A DNA stretch of 5,655 nucleotides from an uncultured Agathobacter sp. (GTDB lineage: Bacteria > Bacillota > Clostridia > Lachnospirales > Lachnospiraceae), in assembly GCA_934316545.1 (NCBI GenBank), contig CAKRDT010000044.1:1-5655 (forward strand), in the 5' to 3' direction. A program made the position numbers and the translations under genes. Below are positions 1 to 5,655 of the stretch, piece by piece (the first letter of the stretch is position 1; the number at the start of each line of letters is the position of its first letter). The notes under the pieces are model-generated. The model did not search any database. It was not told the DNA's origin and was given only the letters and a program-made list of their open reading frames with translations.

Positions 1-174
1 TGAAAGATAATACCTGATTATCCATCAAATACGTACTTCGTCTTGCTTCGGCACACGATATCCCGCAGCAACCATTTTCTTCTCAAACTCCTCAACGGAA
101 AGATTGAGTTTTTGTGCTCCACGTGCAATGTCATAATCACAAGCCTGAACAGAAGAAAACACTTCCAACTCTCG

Positions 175-210
175 TCCTTGTGCCAACCCCTGTTCTAATC
201 CCTGCTCTAA
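175..210 (-). repeat. Three tandem 12-bp units encoding (L/A)EQG-type repeats
   Basis: Within the Rpn-like remnant, three successive degenerate 12-bp units encode LEQG, LEQG and LAQG (residues 46-57). Such variable (E)xG repeats are typical of the C-terminal tails of Rpn-type proteins, where they probably form a charged helix and change in number by slippage. The repeat is seen directly; the family comparison is from general knowledge. Confidence 0.6.
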
Positions 211-286
211 AGCTCTCTCTTTGATTCCCTGACTAAGATTACACATAGAATTCAACAACTCCTTCTTCATATGTATTTTCTTTAAT

Positions 287-295
287 ATTATAACA
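287..295 (-). promoter_or_regulatory. Possible extended -10 element upstream of the internal ATG at 268-270
   Basis: On the minus strand the sequence reads TGTTATAAT, a perfect extended -10 box (TGnTATAAT). The matching -35 position, 17 nt upstream, reads TTTCAA and is weak. A transcript would begin near 280, only about 10 nt before the ATG at residue 26 of the remnant, leaving little room for a ribosome binding site. It lies inside the longer reading frame and may be a chance match in AT-rich DNA. Confidence 0.3.
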
Positions 296-390
296 TCCCG
301 TCTAATAATTTGAAAGATATCTTTTCCATCCACCCCCATTTTCAATTATCTTTCTCCATATCTGCCAATTTTTCACTGTATCATGTACCA

Positions 391-396
391 TATAAT
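391..396 (+). promoter_or_regulatory. Likely -10 box of the recombinase gene
   Basis: A perfect TATAAT lies about 35 nt upstream of the recombinase start, which predicts a short leader of roughly 27-30 nt. No good -35 hexamer is seen at 16-18 nt spacing, where the DNA is just a T-rich run, and there is no TGn extension. Either the promoter is weak or it needs an activator. The box overlaps an 8-bp palindrome, ATTCGAAT at 395-402. Confidence 0.45.
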
Positions 397-419
397 TCGA
401 ATGAATAAGCATAATACAC

Positions 420-426
420 AAAGGAG
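420..426 (+). promoter_or_regulatory. Ribosome binding site of the recombinase
   Basis: AAAGGAG lies 5 nt before the ATG at 432. It is a near-perfect Shine-Dalgarno sequence and fixes this ATG as the start. Confidence 0.85.
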
Positions 427-431
427 AAGCC

Positions 432-1352
432 ATGAATAATTTACAAACACAGATCAATACCTATCTGGAACATTGTCAGGATCAGAAGCGTCTGGATACC
501 AAAACCATTAAAGCATATCGCATTGACCTTAAACAGTTTCACAATCATTTTTCCAATCTAAAAATCTCCGATATCACGCCAGATATGCTGGAAGAATACA
601 TAAGCGACCTGCACCAGGAATACAAACCCAAAACGGTCAAACGGAAAATTGCTTCGATCAAAGCACTGTTTCACTATTTGGAATATAAAGAAAGTATTTC
701 TACGAATCCATTTAATAAAATACAGATAAAATTTCGCGAATCCATAATTTTGCCCAAAACGATTCCCTTGCACACGCTTGAAACCCTCTTATCCACGATA
801 TATCAGCAACGTGCCTGCGCAAAGACGGATTATCAAAAGAAAAAAGCGTTGCAAGATATTGCAGTTATCGAACTACTTTTCGCTACCGGAATACGCATTT
901 CAGAATTGTGTGCACTGCGGGACAACGATGTTGACTTATATGACGGCACAATTCTAATCTATGGAAAAGGCTCCAAAGAGCGGATTGTTCAAATTGGAAA
1001 TAATGATGTATTACGAGTTCTGATAGAATATCATAATAATTATCTTCCTCAGATTCAAGACAGTAACCAATTCTTTACTACACAGAATGGTGCGGCACTA
1101 TCCGATCAGGCTGTACGTCGTATGATAAAGAAATATACTTCACTGGCTTCTATTGATCAACACATTACACCGCATATGTTCCGGCACACATTTGCAACCA
1201 GTCTCTTAGAAGCAGACGTTGACATCCGATACATCCAAGAAATGCTTGGTCACAGTTCGATTCATATCACAGAAATCTATACCCATGTCACCACATCAAA
1301 GCAACGCGCCATCCTTACCACCAAGCATCCACGAAATTCCTTCCATCTCTAA
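432..1352 (+). CDS. Tyrosine recombinase/integrase, XerC/XerD-like
   Basis: This 306-residue protein is predicted to cut and rejoin DNA at short paired sites through a 3'-phosphotyrosine intermediate. Residues about 3-86 form the N-terminal SAM-like core-binding domain. Residues about 108-295 form the catalytic domain. The full active-site set is visible: R155 (TGIRISEL), K179 (YGKGSK), H248 and R251 (PHMFRH), H274 (MLGHSS) and the nucleophile Y283 (EIYTHV). The C-terminal HPR at 299-301 recalls the Xer tail. Length is close to XerC/XerD (about 300), but the segment at 118-140 before the first catalytic motif is longer and Lys/Gln-rich compared with classical Xer proteins. The ATG at 432 has a strong ribosome binding site. 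The gene stands alone and converges on the polysaccharide genes. It could be the housekeeping Xer, a mobile-element integrase or a local DNA invertase; no excisionase or other element genes are in view. Family is certain, role is not. Confidence 0.93.
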   Translation: MNNLQTQINTYLEHCQDQKRLDTKTIKAYRIDLKQFHNHFSNLKISDITPDMLEEYISDLHQEYKPKTVKRKIASIKALFHYLEYKESISTNPFNKIQIKFRESIILPKTIPLHTLETLLSTIYQQRACAKTDYQKKKALQDIAVIELLFATGIRISELCALRDNDVDLYDGTILIYGKGSKERIVQIGNNDVLRVLIEYHNNYLPQIQDSNQFFTTQNGAALSDQAVRRMIKKYTSLASIDQHITPHMFRHTFATSLLEADVDIRYIQEMLGHSSIHITEIYTHVTTSKQRAILTTKHPRNSFHL

Positions 1353-1361
1353 ATGTAAAAT

Positions 1362-1387
1362 GAGAAGAGAGCTACCACTCTCTTCTC
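1362..1387. terminator. Bidirectional hairpin between convergent genes, probable terminator
   Basis: A perfect 10-bp inverted repeat, GAGAAGAGAG and CTCTCTTCTC, encloses a 6-nt loop (CTACCA). It lies 9 nt after the recombinase stop and 67 nt after the dehydratase stop on the other strand. On the minus strand the stem is followed by a T-rich ATTTTACATTT, which fits an intrinsic terminator. On the plus strand the following DNA is less uniform (TATCACAATG, then T-rich). It probably ends transcription of the minus-strand operon and may also serve the recombinase. Confidence 0.6.
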
Positions 1388-1454
1388 TATCACAATGTTA
1401 TTTCTTTTGATTTTCGTTGCTTTCCGGACCGCTTCACTGGCTTCTTCAATCCTT

Positions 1455-3332
1455 CTATTTTTCAGCTCGATAAGACGGCACCAATTTCTCCACCACCAGT
1501 TTCATCTGCGGATCATCCTCATACGCGGTCTTCTTCAGATCTACCAGCTGTTCAAAGAAATCCTCCCGATCAAAATCGATCGGTTTTCCGATGAAGATGA
1601 GGTCATTCGCCGTCTTCTGCAATCCCTCCTCTTCTTTCAGGCACTCCTCGAACATCTTCTCGCCTGGTCGAAGTCCGGTATACACGATTGGGATGTCCAC
1701 ATCCGGCTCATATCCGGACAAACGGATCAGGTTTCTTGCCATATCGTCAATCTTAACCGGCTCGCCCATATCAAGAACAAAGATCTCGCCGCCCTTGGCG
1801 TAAGCTCCTGCCTGCAACACAAGCGATACAGCCTCCGGAATTGTCATAAAGTAACGAATAATATTTTTATCCGTGACCGTGACTGGTCCACCCTCCGCGA
1901 TCTGCTTCTTAAAAAGTGGAATGACACTTCCGTTGCTGCCCAACACATTTCCGAAGCGAACTGCCACATAGTTTGTTGCCGGGAACCGATGCTGCATTCC
2001 CTGAATGATCATCTCACAGATACGCTTGGATGCGCCCATAATATTGGTTGGATTGACCGCTTTATCGGTGGAAATCAACACCATGCGCTCCGTTCCGGTT
2101 CTTCCTGCTGCGTTTGCGACATTAAAGGTTCCAAATACATTATTCTTGATTGCTTCATTCGGACTTGTCTCCATAAGCGGAACATGCTTATGGGCTGCCG
2201 CATGGAAAACAATCTGAGGCTTATAGTTTTGAAAAATCGTATCCACGCGATGCGTATTACGCACGGAGCCGATCAGCACCGTAAGGTCCAGCTCCGGATA
2301 CTTTTTCTGCAGTTCAAGCTGCAGACTATAGGTTGTATTCTCATAAATATCCAGAATAATCAGCTTCGCCGGATAATGTGCCGCAATCTGTCTGCACAGC
2401 TCACTTCCGATCGATCCGCCTCCGCCTGTAACAAGCACGACTTTTCCGGCAATATATCCCATTACCTCATCCAGATTCGTCTTGACCGGTTCTCTTCCAA
2501 GCAGATCCTCGATCTCCACTTCCCGGAAATTGGATACACTGACTTCCTCGTTTACAATCTGTGCCATACTTGGAAGGATCTTAATCTTGCAGCCGGTGTT
2601 CTTACATAGTTCAAGAATCGCCTTCTTACGTGCTCCCGGGAGATTCGGTATCGCGATAAAAATTTCCTGCACTCCGTATTTCTCTGCCGCCCACGGAATC
2701 TTACTATCATCCCCGACAATCGGTGCACCGAGGATTTTGCTTCCAATCTTCCCTTTATCAGCATCCATCACACAGACAACTTTGTTACGGATCTGACTGC
2801 TGCTTGTCATATTTTTCATCAGAAAATAAGCGCTGTCTCCGGCACCGATAATCATCGTTGGGACTGCATGCCCAACAAACTCCCCGATATAATTATGGCG
2901 TATGATACGAAGCGCCCGGTAAACAAACCGGCTTCCTGCAATAAATGCCAACAGAAAAAAGAAATACAGGATGTAATACGAGCGTGGCATGCTCCACTGA
3001 AGCATATGCATTCCCAGGCACTGTAACGCAGCGCTCAAAAGGCATGCGATTACAACATTCAAAAGTTCCTGCACACTCGCATACTGCCACAAGCTGTTGT
3101 ACAGATGCATAATTACAAACACAATCAATGTCGTTATTATATTTAACCAGACATAATGCATTGCCGTCTCTAAAAACGGAATTCCCAGTTCGCTTTTTAA
3201 ACTAAAATCAAATCGTGTCCAAATCGACAATACCTCAGCCAGAAAGACTGCCATCATATCATAGATGACCAATACTGCAATTCGAATATACTTGGCAGAA
3301 TCCTGCCGGATCTGCGTTTTCCCTTGTAACAT
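1455..3332 (-). CDS. Membrane-anchored nucleotide-sugar 4,6-dehydratase/epimerase (CapD/WbpM/PglF family)
   Basis: This 625-residue protein belongs to the long-chain SDR family that converts UDP-GlcNAc to its 4-keto-6-deoxy derivative, a precursor of sugars such as QuiNAc, FucNAc or bacillosamine for surface glycans. About four membrane segments lie at residues 14-38, 58-78, 86-108 and 118-136. A first Rossmann-like domain follows, with GAGDSA at 163-168. The catalytic SDR domain has the NAD(P)-binding TGGGGSIGSE at 302-311 and HAAAHKHVPLME at 377-388. STDK lies at 421-424 and MGASKR at 432-437. M432 and K436 replace the usual Tyr-x3-Lys pair, as in the Ser-Met-Lys triad of WbpM-type dehydratases. 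LRPGEK is at 554-559. Length is normal and nothing appears broken. The ATG is preceded by AAAGGA 9 nt upstream, inside the 18-nt gap after the ligase stop, so the two genes are probably co-transcribed. Exact substrate and stereochemistry cannot be read from sequence. Confidence 0.92.
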   Translation of the reverse strand: MLQGKTQIRQDSAKYIRIAVLVIYDMMAVFLAEVLSIWTRFDFSLKSELGIPFLETAMHYVWLNIITTLIVFVIMHLYNSLWQYASVQELLNVVIACLLSAALQCLGMHMLQWSMPRSYYILYFFFLLAFIAGSRFVYRALRIIRHNYIGEFVGHAVPTMIIGAGDSAYFLMKNMTSSSQIRNKVVCVMDADKGKIGSKILGAPIVGDDSKIPWAAEKYGVQEIFIAIPNLPGARKKAILELCKNTGCKIKILPSMAQIVNEEVSVSNFREVEIEDLLGREPVKTNLDEVMGYIAGKVVLVTGGGGSIGSELCRQIAAHYPAKLIILDIYENTTYSLQLELQKKYPELDLTVLIGSVRNTHRVDTIFQNYKPQIVFHAAAHKHVPLMETSPNEAIKNNVFGTFNVANAAGRTGTERMVLISTDKAVNPTNIMGASKRICEMIIQGMQHRFPATNYVAVRFGNVLGSNGSVIPLFKKQIAEGGPVTVTDKNIIRYFMTIPEAVSLVLQAGAYAKGGEIFVLDMGEPVKIDDMARNLIRLSGYEPDVDIPIVYTGLRPGEKMFEECLKEEEGLQKTANDLIFIGKPIDFDREDFFEQLVDLKKTAYEDDPQMKLVVEKLVPSYRAEK

Positions 3333-3350
3333 ATCCCCTTATCCTTTGAA

Positions 3351-5342
3351 TTATTTCTTTTGATTCTTACGTTGTTTTCTTGACTGTTTTTTATTTGCAG
3401 CCTGTTTCTTATTAGGATTCTGTACGTTGCCTATCGTTTCCTCTTTGTCCTTACCAGCTCCCGCATGAACAACAGACTCTTTTATCGTAGCCGTCAGCTT
3501 GACGTCCGTCTCTTCTATTACAGTCTCTTTAACAAAAAGTCGCTCTTTTTCTGAAATCATACGGTTCGTTGCAAGCCCAAGTCCGAGCATTCCCCAGAAT
3601 ACCGGAGCAGTACATACATTTGAATCGTTTGCGATGCCGGCAATCAAATACACAAGTACTGCAGCAAACAGGCCAAATCCTATCCAGCTCAAGCTTTCAT
3701 GCAAATTTGCGCGACGATAAATACGAATGGATTGTACTACATACCACATCAGAAAAATAAGCAAGGCAATGGTTCCGATCAAGCCGGTCTCTACCCACTG
3801 CTGCAGATACCAGCAATGCGCCTTGACCTCATACCCGTTTGCATAAATGTATTTCTGCCCTATATAGTCATCCTGTGGGTATTCCAACATATAAGTATTG
3901 GCACCGGATCCCATGAAAACATGCTTTCCTAAAAATGGAATCGTCATGTCCCATATATGACCTCGATAACTCATTGCATCCTCTTTAAACAAATACGACC
4001 TTGATGTGCCATCATACTTAACAAGTTTTCCGGCATAGTTCAATAAATAATATCCCTGATTTTCAATCTGCACGAAATTCCATTCCACTCCATCTATAGC
4101 CACAGTAATCGCAGGTATATTATTGTCGTTATTATCATTTAATTGAACCGCCTTAAGCGTTACTCCATCAAACCGGACATCATTGATGGAATAAATCTGA
4201 TTATCCTGATCAACCAAAGTTGTCTCCAACACGTTGTTATCCGAATCGGAGCAATGTATTTGGGTCGCACCACTCTCATCCGTATCATAAGAGGCATATA
4301 ATATATTGCCTTTGATATTCAGTTCTACATTATTATCATTCGTAGAAAGTGACCGTACTGCATATGCATCTTCCATATAGTATGTGCCGACAATTGTATT
4401 CTTGATTCGCTCCCCGATCGAAGTCTTTGCTCCCGCAGTAACCGCCACAACGCCTCCGACAATCACAATTGCCAAGGCCGCATAGAACACCTTTTTCTTT
4501 CTGCTGATCAGTACCAATGCCAAAATAACAACGCCTGCCGCAATCGCCATCCAACCGGTATCGCTTCCGCTTCCTTTCAGGCAGATCATACACAATACCT
4601 CTGCAGCTACGAGTAAAACTCTCTGCCACACTTTTTTTGATGCAAGAAACAAACAGGCAACAAGCAGAACCAACATGCCAAAATAAAAGGAAAGGAAGTT
4701 TTGATTATACAGTGTCGTATAAGATGTTCCCTCCAACACATTAAAATTAATTTCATCCAGATTGCCCCACCAACTCGGGTTCGTAATCAGATGCTTTCCG
4801 AAACCGGATTTAAAGAAGTCAAGTTTGAAATACTGGAATACACCAATCAGTGTTACAATTGACATCCCAACTCCAGCCACAGACAAAACGGTCTTTATCT
4901 GCTTTTCTTCCTGTACAAAGTGATAGGTATAGTAGCATAACAAAATATATGTAAATACAACCCATACCGGCTCAAACAATTCATAGGTGCCACGCACTAC
5001 CCAATATTTATAACCGGAAAATAATGCCGACATTGCTACGAACAATCCATAGAAAAACAGACAATAAAACGCATTTTCAAATCGTAATGTCTCCTTTTTC
5101 TTCAAATATCTATATAATAAGATACCTACCATCACTATACCGACAATAATGATTGCAATCATCTTCCATCCAAAGAAGAAGTCCACCTGTCCGTCCGATC
5201 CGCTCGGGAACCAGTCAAACTGTGACAAGTTTGCATTATATTGATACATATGTACAATCAACGGAATAAATCCCATCATCAGAATAATTGGGATCAGCTC
5301 CTTATTAAACGCCTTGGATTTACTGTGTATCTGTCTACTCAC
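3351..5342 (-). CDS. O-antigen ligase / Wzy-like polysaccharide polymerase membrane protein
   Basis: This 663-residue polytopic membrane protein of the Wzy_C/WaaL-like superfamily is expected to polymerise or transfer lipid-linked glycans on the outer face of the membrane. About nine hydrophobic segments lie between residues 16 and 303, and three more at about 521-540, 552-571 and 579-592. The family signature is in the long outside loop: SYRGHIW at 458-464 (R460), MGSGANTY at 477-484, and AHCWYLQQWVETGLIG at 508-523 with H509 and E518. An unusual insert at about 320-455 is polar, Asp/Asn-rich and predicted to be beta-rich. The C-terminus (593-663) is cytoplasmic and ends in a very Lys/Arg-rich tail. 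The start is GTG at 5342, supported by AGGAG 8 nt upstream; the next Met is inside the first membrane segment. It is the first of two genes in a likely operon. In a Gram-positive host, capsule or exopolysaccharide polymerase is likelier than true O-antigen ligase. Confidence 0.88.
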   Translation of the reverse strand: MSRQIHSKSKAFNKELIPIILMMGFIPLIVHMYQYNANLSQFDWFPSGSDGQVDFFFGWKMIAIIIVGIVMVGILLYRYLKKKETLRFENAFYCLFFYGLFVAMSALFSGYKYWVVRGTYELFEPVWVVFTYILLCYYTYHFVQEEKQIKTVLSVAGVGMSIVTLIGVFQYFKLDFFKSGFGKHLITNPSWWGNLDEINFNVLEGTSYTTLYNQNFLSFYFGMLVLLVACLFLASKKVWQRVLLVAAEVLCMICLKGSGSDTGWMAIAAGVVILALVLISRKKKVFYAALAIVIVGGVVAVTAGAKTSIGERIKNTIVGTYYMEDAYAVRSLSTNDNNVELNIKGNILYASYDTDESGATQIHCSDSDNNVLETTLVDQDNQIYSINDVRFDGVTLKAVQLNDNNDNNIPAITVAIDGVEWNFVQIENQGYYLLNYAGKLVKYDGTSRSYLFKEDAMSYRGHIWDMTIPFLGKHVFMGSGANTYMLEYPQDDYIGQKYIYANGYEVKAHCWYLQQWVETGLIGTIALLIFLMWYVVQSIRIYRRANLHESLSWIGFGLFAAVLVYLIAGIANDSNVCTAPVFWGMLGLGLATNRMISEKERLFVKETVIEETDVKLTATIKESVVHAGAGKDKEETIGNVQNPNKKQAANKKQSRKQRKNQKK
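3972..4383 (-). other. Extracytoplasmic Asp/Asn-rich insert domain within the ligase-like protein
   Basis: Residues about 320-456 lie between the last membrane segment of the N-terminal half and the SYRGHIW motif. The stretch has alternating hydrophobic and polar residues suggesting beta strands, with acidic/Asn-rich turns at TNDNN (334-338), SDSDNN (365-370) and NDNNDNN (402-408). It ends with GYYLLNYAGKLVKYDG (430-445). Most Wzy/WaaL-like proteins have a shorter loop here. Function is unknown; glycan or cell-wall contact is a guess. Boundaries are approximate. Confidence 0.6.
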
Positions 5343-5350
5343 TTTGCTCT

Positions 5351-5355
5351 CTCCT
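5351..5355 (-). promoter_or_regulatory. Ribosome binding site deciding the GTG start of the ligase-like gene
   Basis: On the minus strand AGGAG lies 8 nt before the GTG at 5342-5340. No ATG in this frame lies near it, so it settles the non-ATG start. Confidence 0.75.
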
Positions 5356-5378
5356 ACTCAATTTAATAATCACCCTAT

Positions 5379-5407
5379 ACTATACCTCTTTATGTGAAAT
5401 TTGTCGA
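5379..5407 (-). promoter_or_regulatory. Sigma-A-type promoter of the polysaccharide operon
   Basis: On the minus strand a -35 hexamer TCGACA (5407-5402) and a -10 hexamer TATAGT (5384-5379) are separated by exactly 17 nt. Each matches the TTGACA/TATAAT consensus in five of six positions. Transcription would begin near 5372, giving a leader of about 30 nt that contains the ribosome binding site of the ligase-like gene. This is the best promoter in the window. Confidence 0.65.
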
Positions 5408-5411
5408 CAAA
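5400..5411. promoter_or_regulatory. 12-bp palindrome TTTGTCGACAAA over the -35 box
   Basis: TTTGTCGACAAA is a perfect 12-bp palindrome and contains the whole -35 hexamer of the operon promoter. A dimeric repressor bound here would block RNA polymerase. No regulator gene is in view and no known operator is matched with confidence. Confidence 0.4.
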
Positions 5412-5443
5412 ATAATTCTTATAATTAGGAAGTTTCTCCGCTT

Positions 5444-5462
5444 TGTTACTTGTCTGTTACTT
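5444..5462. repeat. Direct repeat of TGTTACTT in 11-bp phase
   Basis: TGTTACTT occurs at 5444-5451 and again at 5455-5462, so the repeat period is 11 bp, about one helical turn. On the minus strand it reads AAGTAACA twice, upstream of the operon promoter. Direct repeats in this phase are the usual binding arrangement of OmpR/PhoB-type response regulators. The repeat is seen directly; a regulatory role is inferred. Confidence 0.4.
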
Positions 5463-5488
5463 AAAAAATTCTCTATTTTTCAAATTCA

Positions 5489-5655
5489 TCATTTCATAAT
5501 TCTCTTTCCTATTTTCGTACTTGCATATTTTTGGTTTCTTTTATGTTGCTTGTTACGCAATATTTGTCTTTGTCTCATGTCTATTTTCTTGTATTTCCAC
5601 TGCATTGCCGTTCTGTCATTTTCCAGAACTATTGTTAAGGTAACTGCTAAGAAGG
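5489..5655 (-). CDS. Possible 3' end of an unidentified membrane-protein gene (partial)
   Basis: A minus-strand frame is open from the window edge for 54 codons and ends in two consecutive in-frame TGA codons (5491-5489 and 5488-5486). It begins with a hydrophobic stretch, FLAVTLTIVL, followed by a strongly basic, Gln/Asn-containing tail (MRQRQILRNKQHKRN and on to KIGKRIMK). This is what the last membrane segment and cytoplasmic tail of a membrane protein would look like. The family cannot be recognised from this much. It is on the same strand as the polysaccharide operon, 146 nt upstream of the ligase-like gene, and could be an earlier gene of the same locus. An open stretch of this length can also arise by chance in AT-rich DNA, hence the low confidence. 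Confidence 0.4.
   Translation of the reverse strand, partial: FLAVTLTIVLENDRTAMQWKYKKIDMRQRQILRNKQHKRNQKYASTKIGKRIMK

Larger units (their letters stand above)
25..345 (-). pseudogene. Probable remnant of an Rpn-family nuclease/transposase (C-terminal part)
   Basis: The reading frame encodes 106 residues from a TTG at 345. No nuclease catalytic motif is visible. From about residue 26 it resembles the C-terminal region of Rpn/PD-(D/E)XK transposase-like proteins: a MCNLSQG stretch at residues 34-40, then three (L)EQG-like units at 46-57, then a short helical tail. Full members are roughly 250-350 residues, so the catalytic part is missing. Residues 1-25 do not look like that family, which suggests that the frame upstream is read-through of non-homologous sequence. 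A GGAG at 354-357 sits 8 nt before the TTG, and an extended -10 box lies upstream of an internal ATG at 268-270 (residue 26). Expression of a small protein is therefore possible. The gene is divergent from the recombinase. Family assignment is from remembered sequence character and is moderate; truncation is inferred from length. Confidence 0.5.

Noticed and set aside
388..402. Similarity between the recombinase promoter region (TATAATTCGAAT) and the candidate core site near 5407-5433.
   Set aside because: The shared part is only about 7-8 AT-rich bases, which is expected by chance, so it is not evidence for paired recombination sites.
1349..1460. An alternative minus-strand frame past the dehydratase stop reads as a plausible basic tail (EEASEAVRKATKIKRNN), as if an A-run frameshift near the stop had cut the protein short.
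   Set aside because: The dehydratase already has a normal length and a family-like end. The alternative tail would run through the terminator hairpin and stop on the recombinase stop codon. Resequencing the A5 run near 1458-1462 would settle it.
1395..2609. A long plus-strand open frame (404 codons) opposite the dehydratase gene.
   Set aside because: It is antisense to a clear family member, has no good ribosome binding site and its protein is Cys/His/Arg-rich with no recognisable motif. It is a shadow frame.
5463..5483. A-tract/T-tract hairpin after the partial gene at 5489, a possible terminator.
   Set aside because: The stem is about 6 bp of A-T pairs only, with no G-C pairs. It would be too unstable to act as an intrinsic terminator.
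5634..5644. Inverted repeat GTTA-AGG-TAAC near the window end.
   Set aside because: The arms are only 4 bp and it lies inside the probable coding frame, so there is no support for a regulatory role.
1..5655. CRISPR array, tRNA, rRNA, riboswitch or insertion-sequence ends.
   Set aside because: No regularly spaced repeats, tRNA-like cloverleaf, rRNA sequence, conserved riboswitch core or terminal inverted repeats with target duplications were seen on reading the window by eye.

Overview
The window looks like chromosomal DNA of a Gram-positive member of the Clostridia, most likely a Lachnospiraceae-type gut bacterium. This is inferred from the moderately AT-rich composition, the strong AGGAG-type ribosome binding sites, the protein families present, and a small fragment whose MCNLSQG / (L)EQG-repeat tail resembles the C-terminal end of Rpn/PD-(D/E)XK transposase-like proteins common in that family. 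The species cannot be fixed from the sequence alone.

Layout, left to right. (1) Positions 25-345, minus strand: a short ORF that looks like a 5'-truncated remnant of an Rpn-type nuclease/transposase. (2) Positions 432-1352, plus strand: a complete tyrosine recombinase of Xer type with all six expected catalytic residues and its own ribosome binding site and -10 box. (3) Positions 1353-1454: a convergent intergenic gap holding a perfect 10-bp hairpin, probably a shared terminator. (4) Positions 1455-3332, minus strand: a membrane-anchored nucleotide-sugar 4,6-dehydratase of the CapD/WbpM/PglF family. (5) Positions 3351-5342, minus strand: an O-antigen-ligase/Wzy-like polytopic membrane protein with a large extracytoplasmic insert. 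(6) Positions 5343-5655: an AT-rich region with a good sigma-A-type promoter for the minus-strand pair, a palindrome over its -35 box, an 11-bp-phased direct repeat, and probably the last 54 codons of another minus-strand gene that enters from beyond the window.

The ligase/polymerase gene and the dehydratase gene lie 18 nt apart on the same strand, so they very likely form one operon, read from the promoter near 5380-5407 and ending at the hairpin near 1362-1387. The dehydratase would make a 4-keto-6-deoxy UDP-HexNAc precursor on the cytoplasmic face of the membrane. The Wzy/WaaL-like protein would polymerise or transfer a lipid-linked glycan on the outer face. Together they point to the edge of a surface or exopolysaccharide locus.

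The recombinase is transcribed toward this locus. Either it is a neighbouring Xer-type gene with no link to the polysaccharide genes, or it acts on a local site. One weak candidate core site lies just upstream of the polysaccharide promoter. I did not find a convincing undescribed system. The most useful leads are the recombinase/polysaccharide arrangement, the architecture of the ligase insert, and the dense set of possible regulatory elements between 5379 and 5462.
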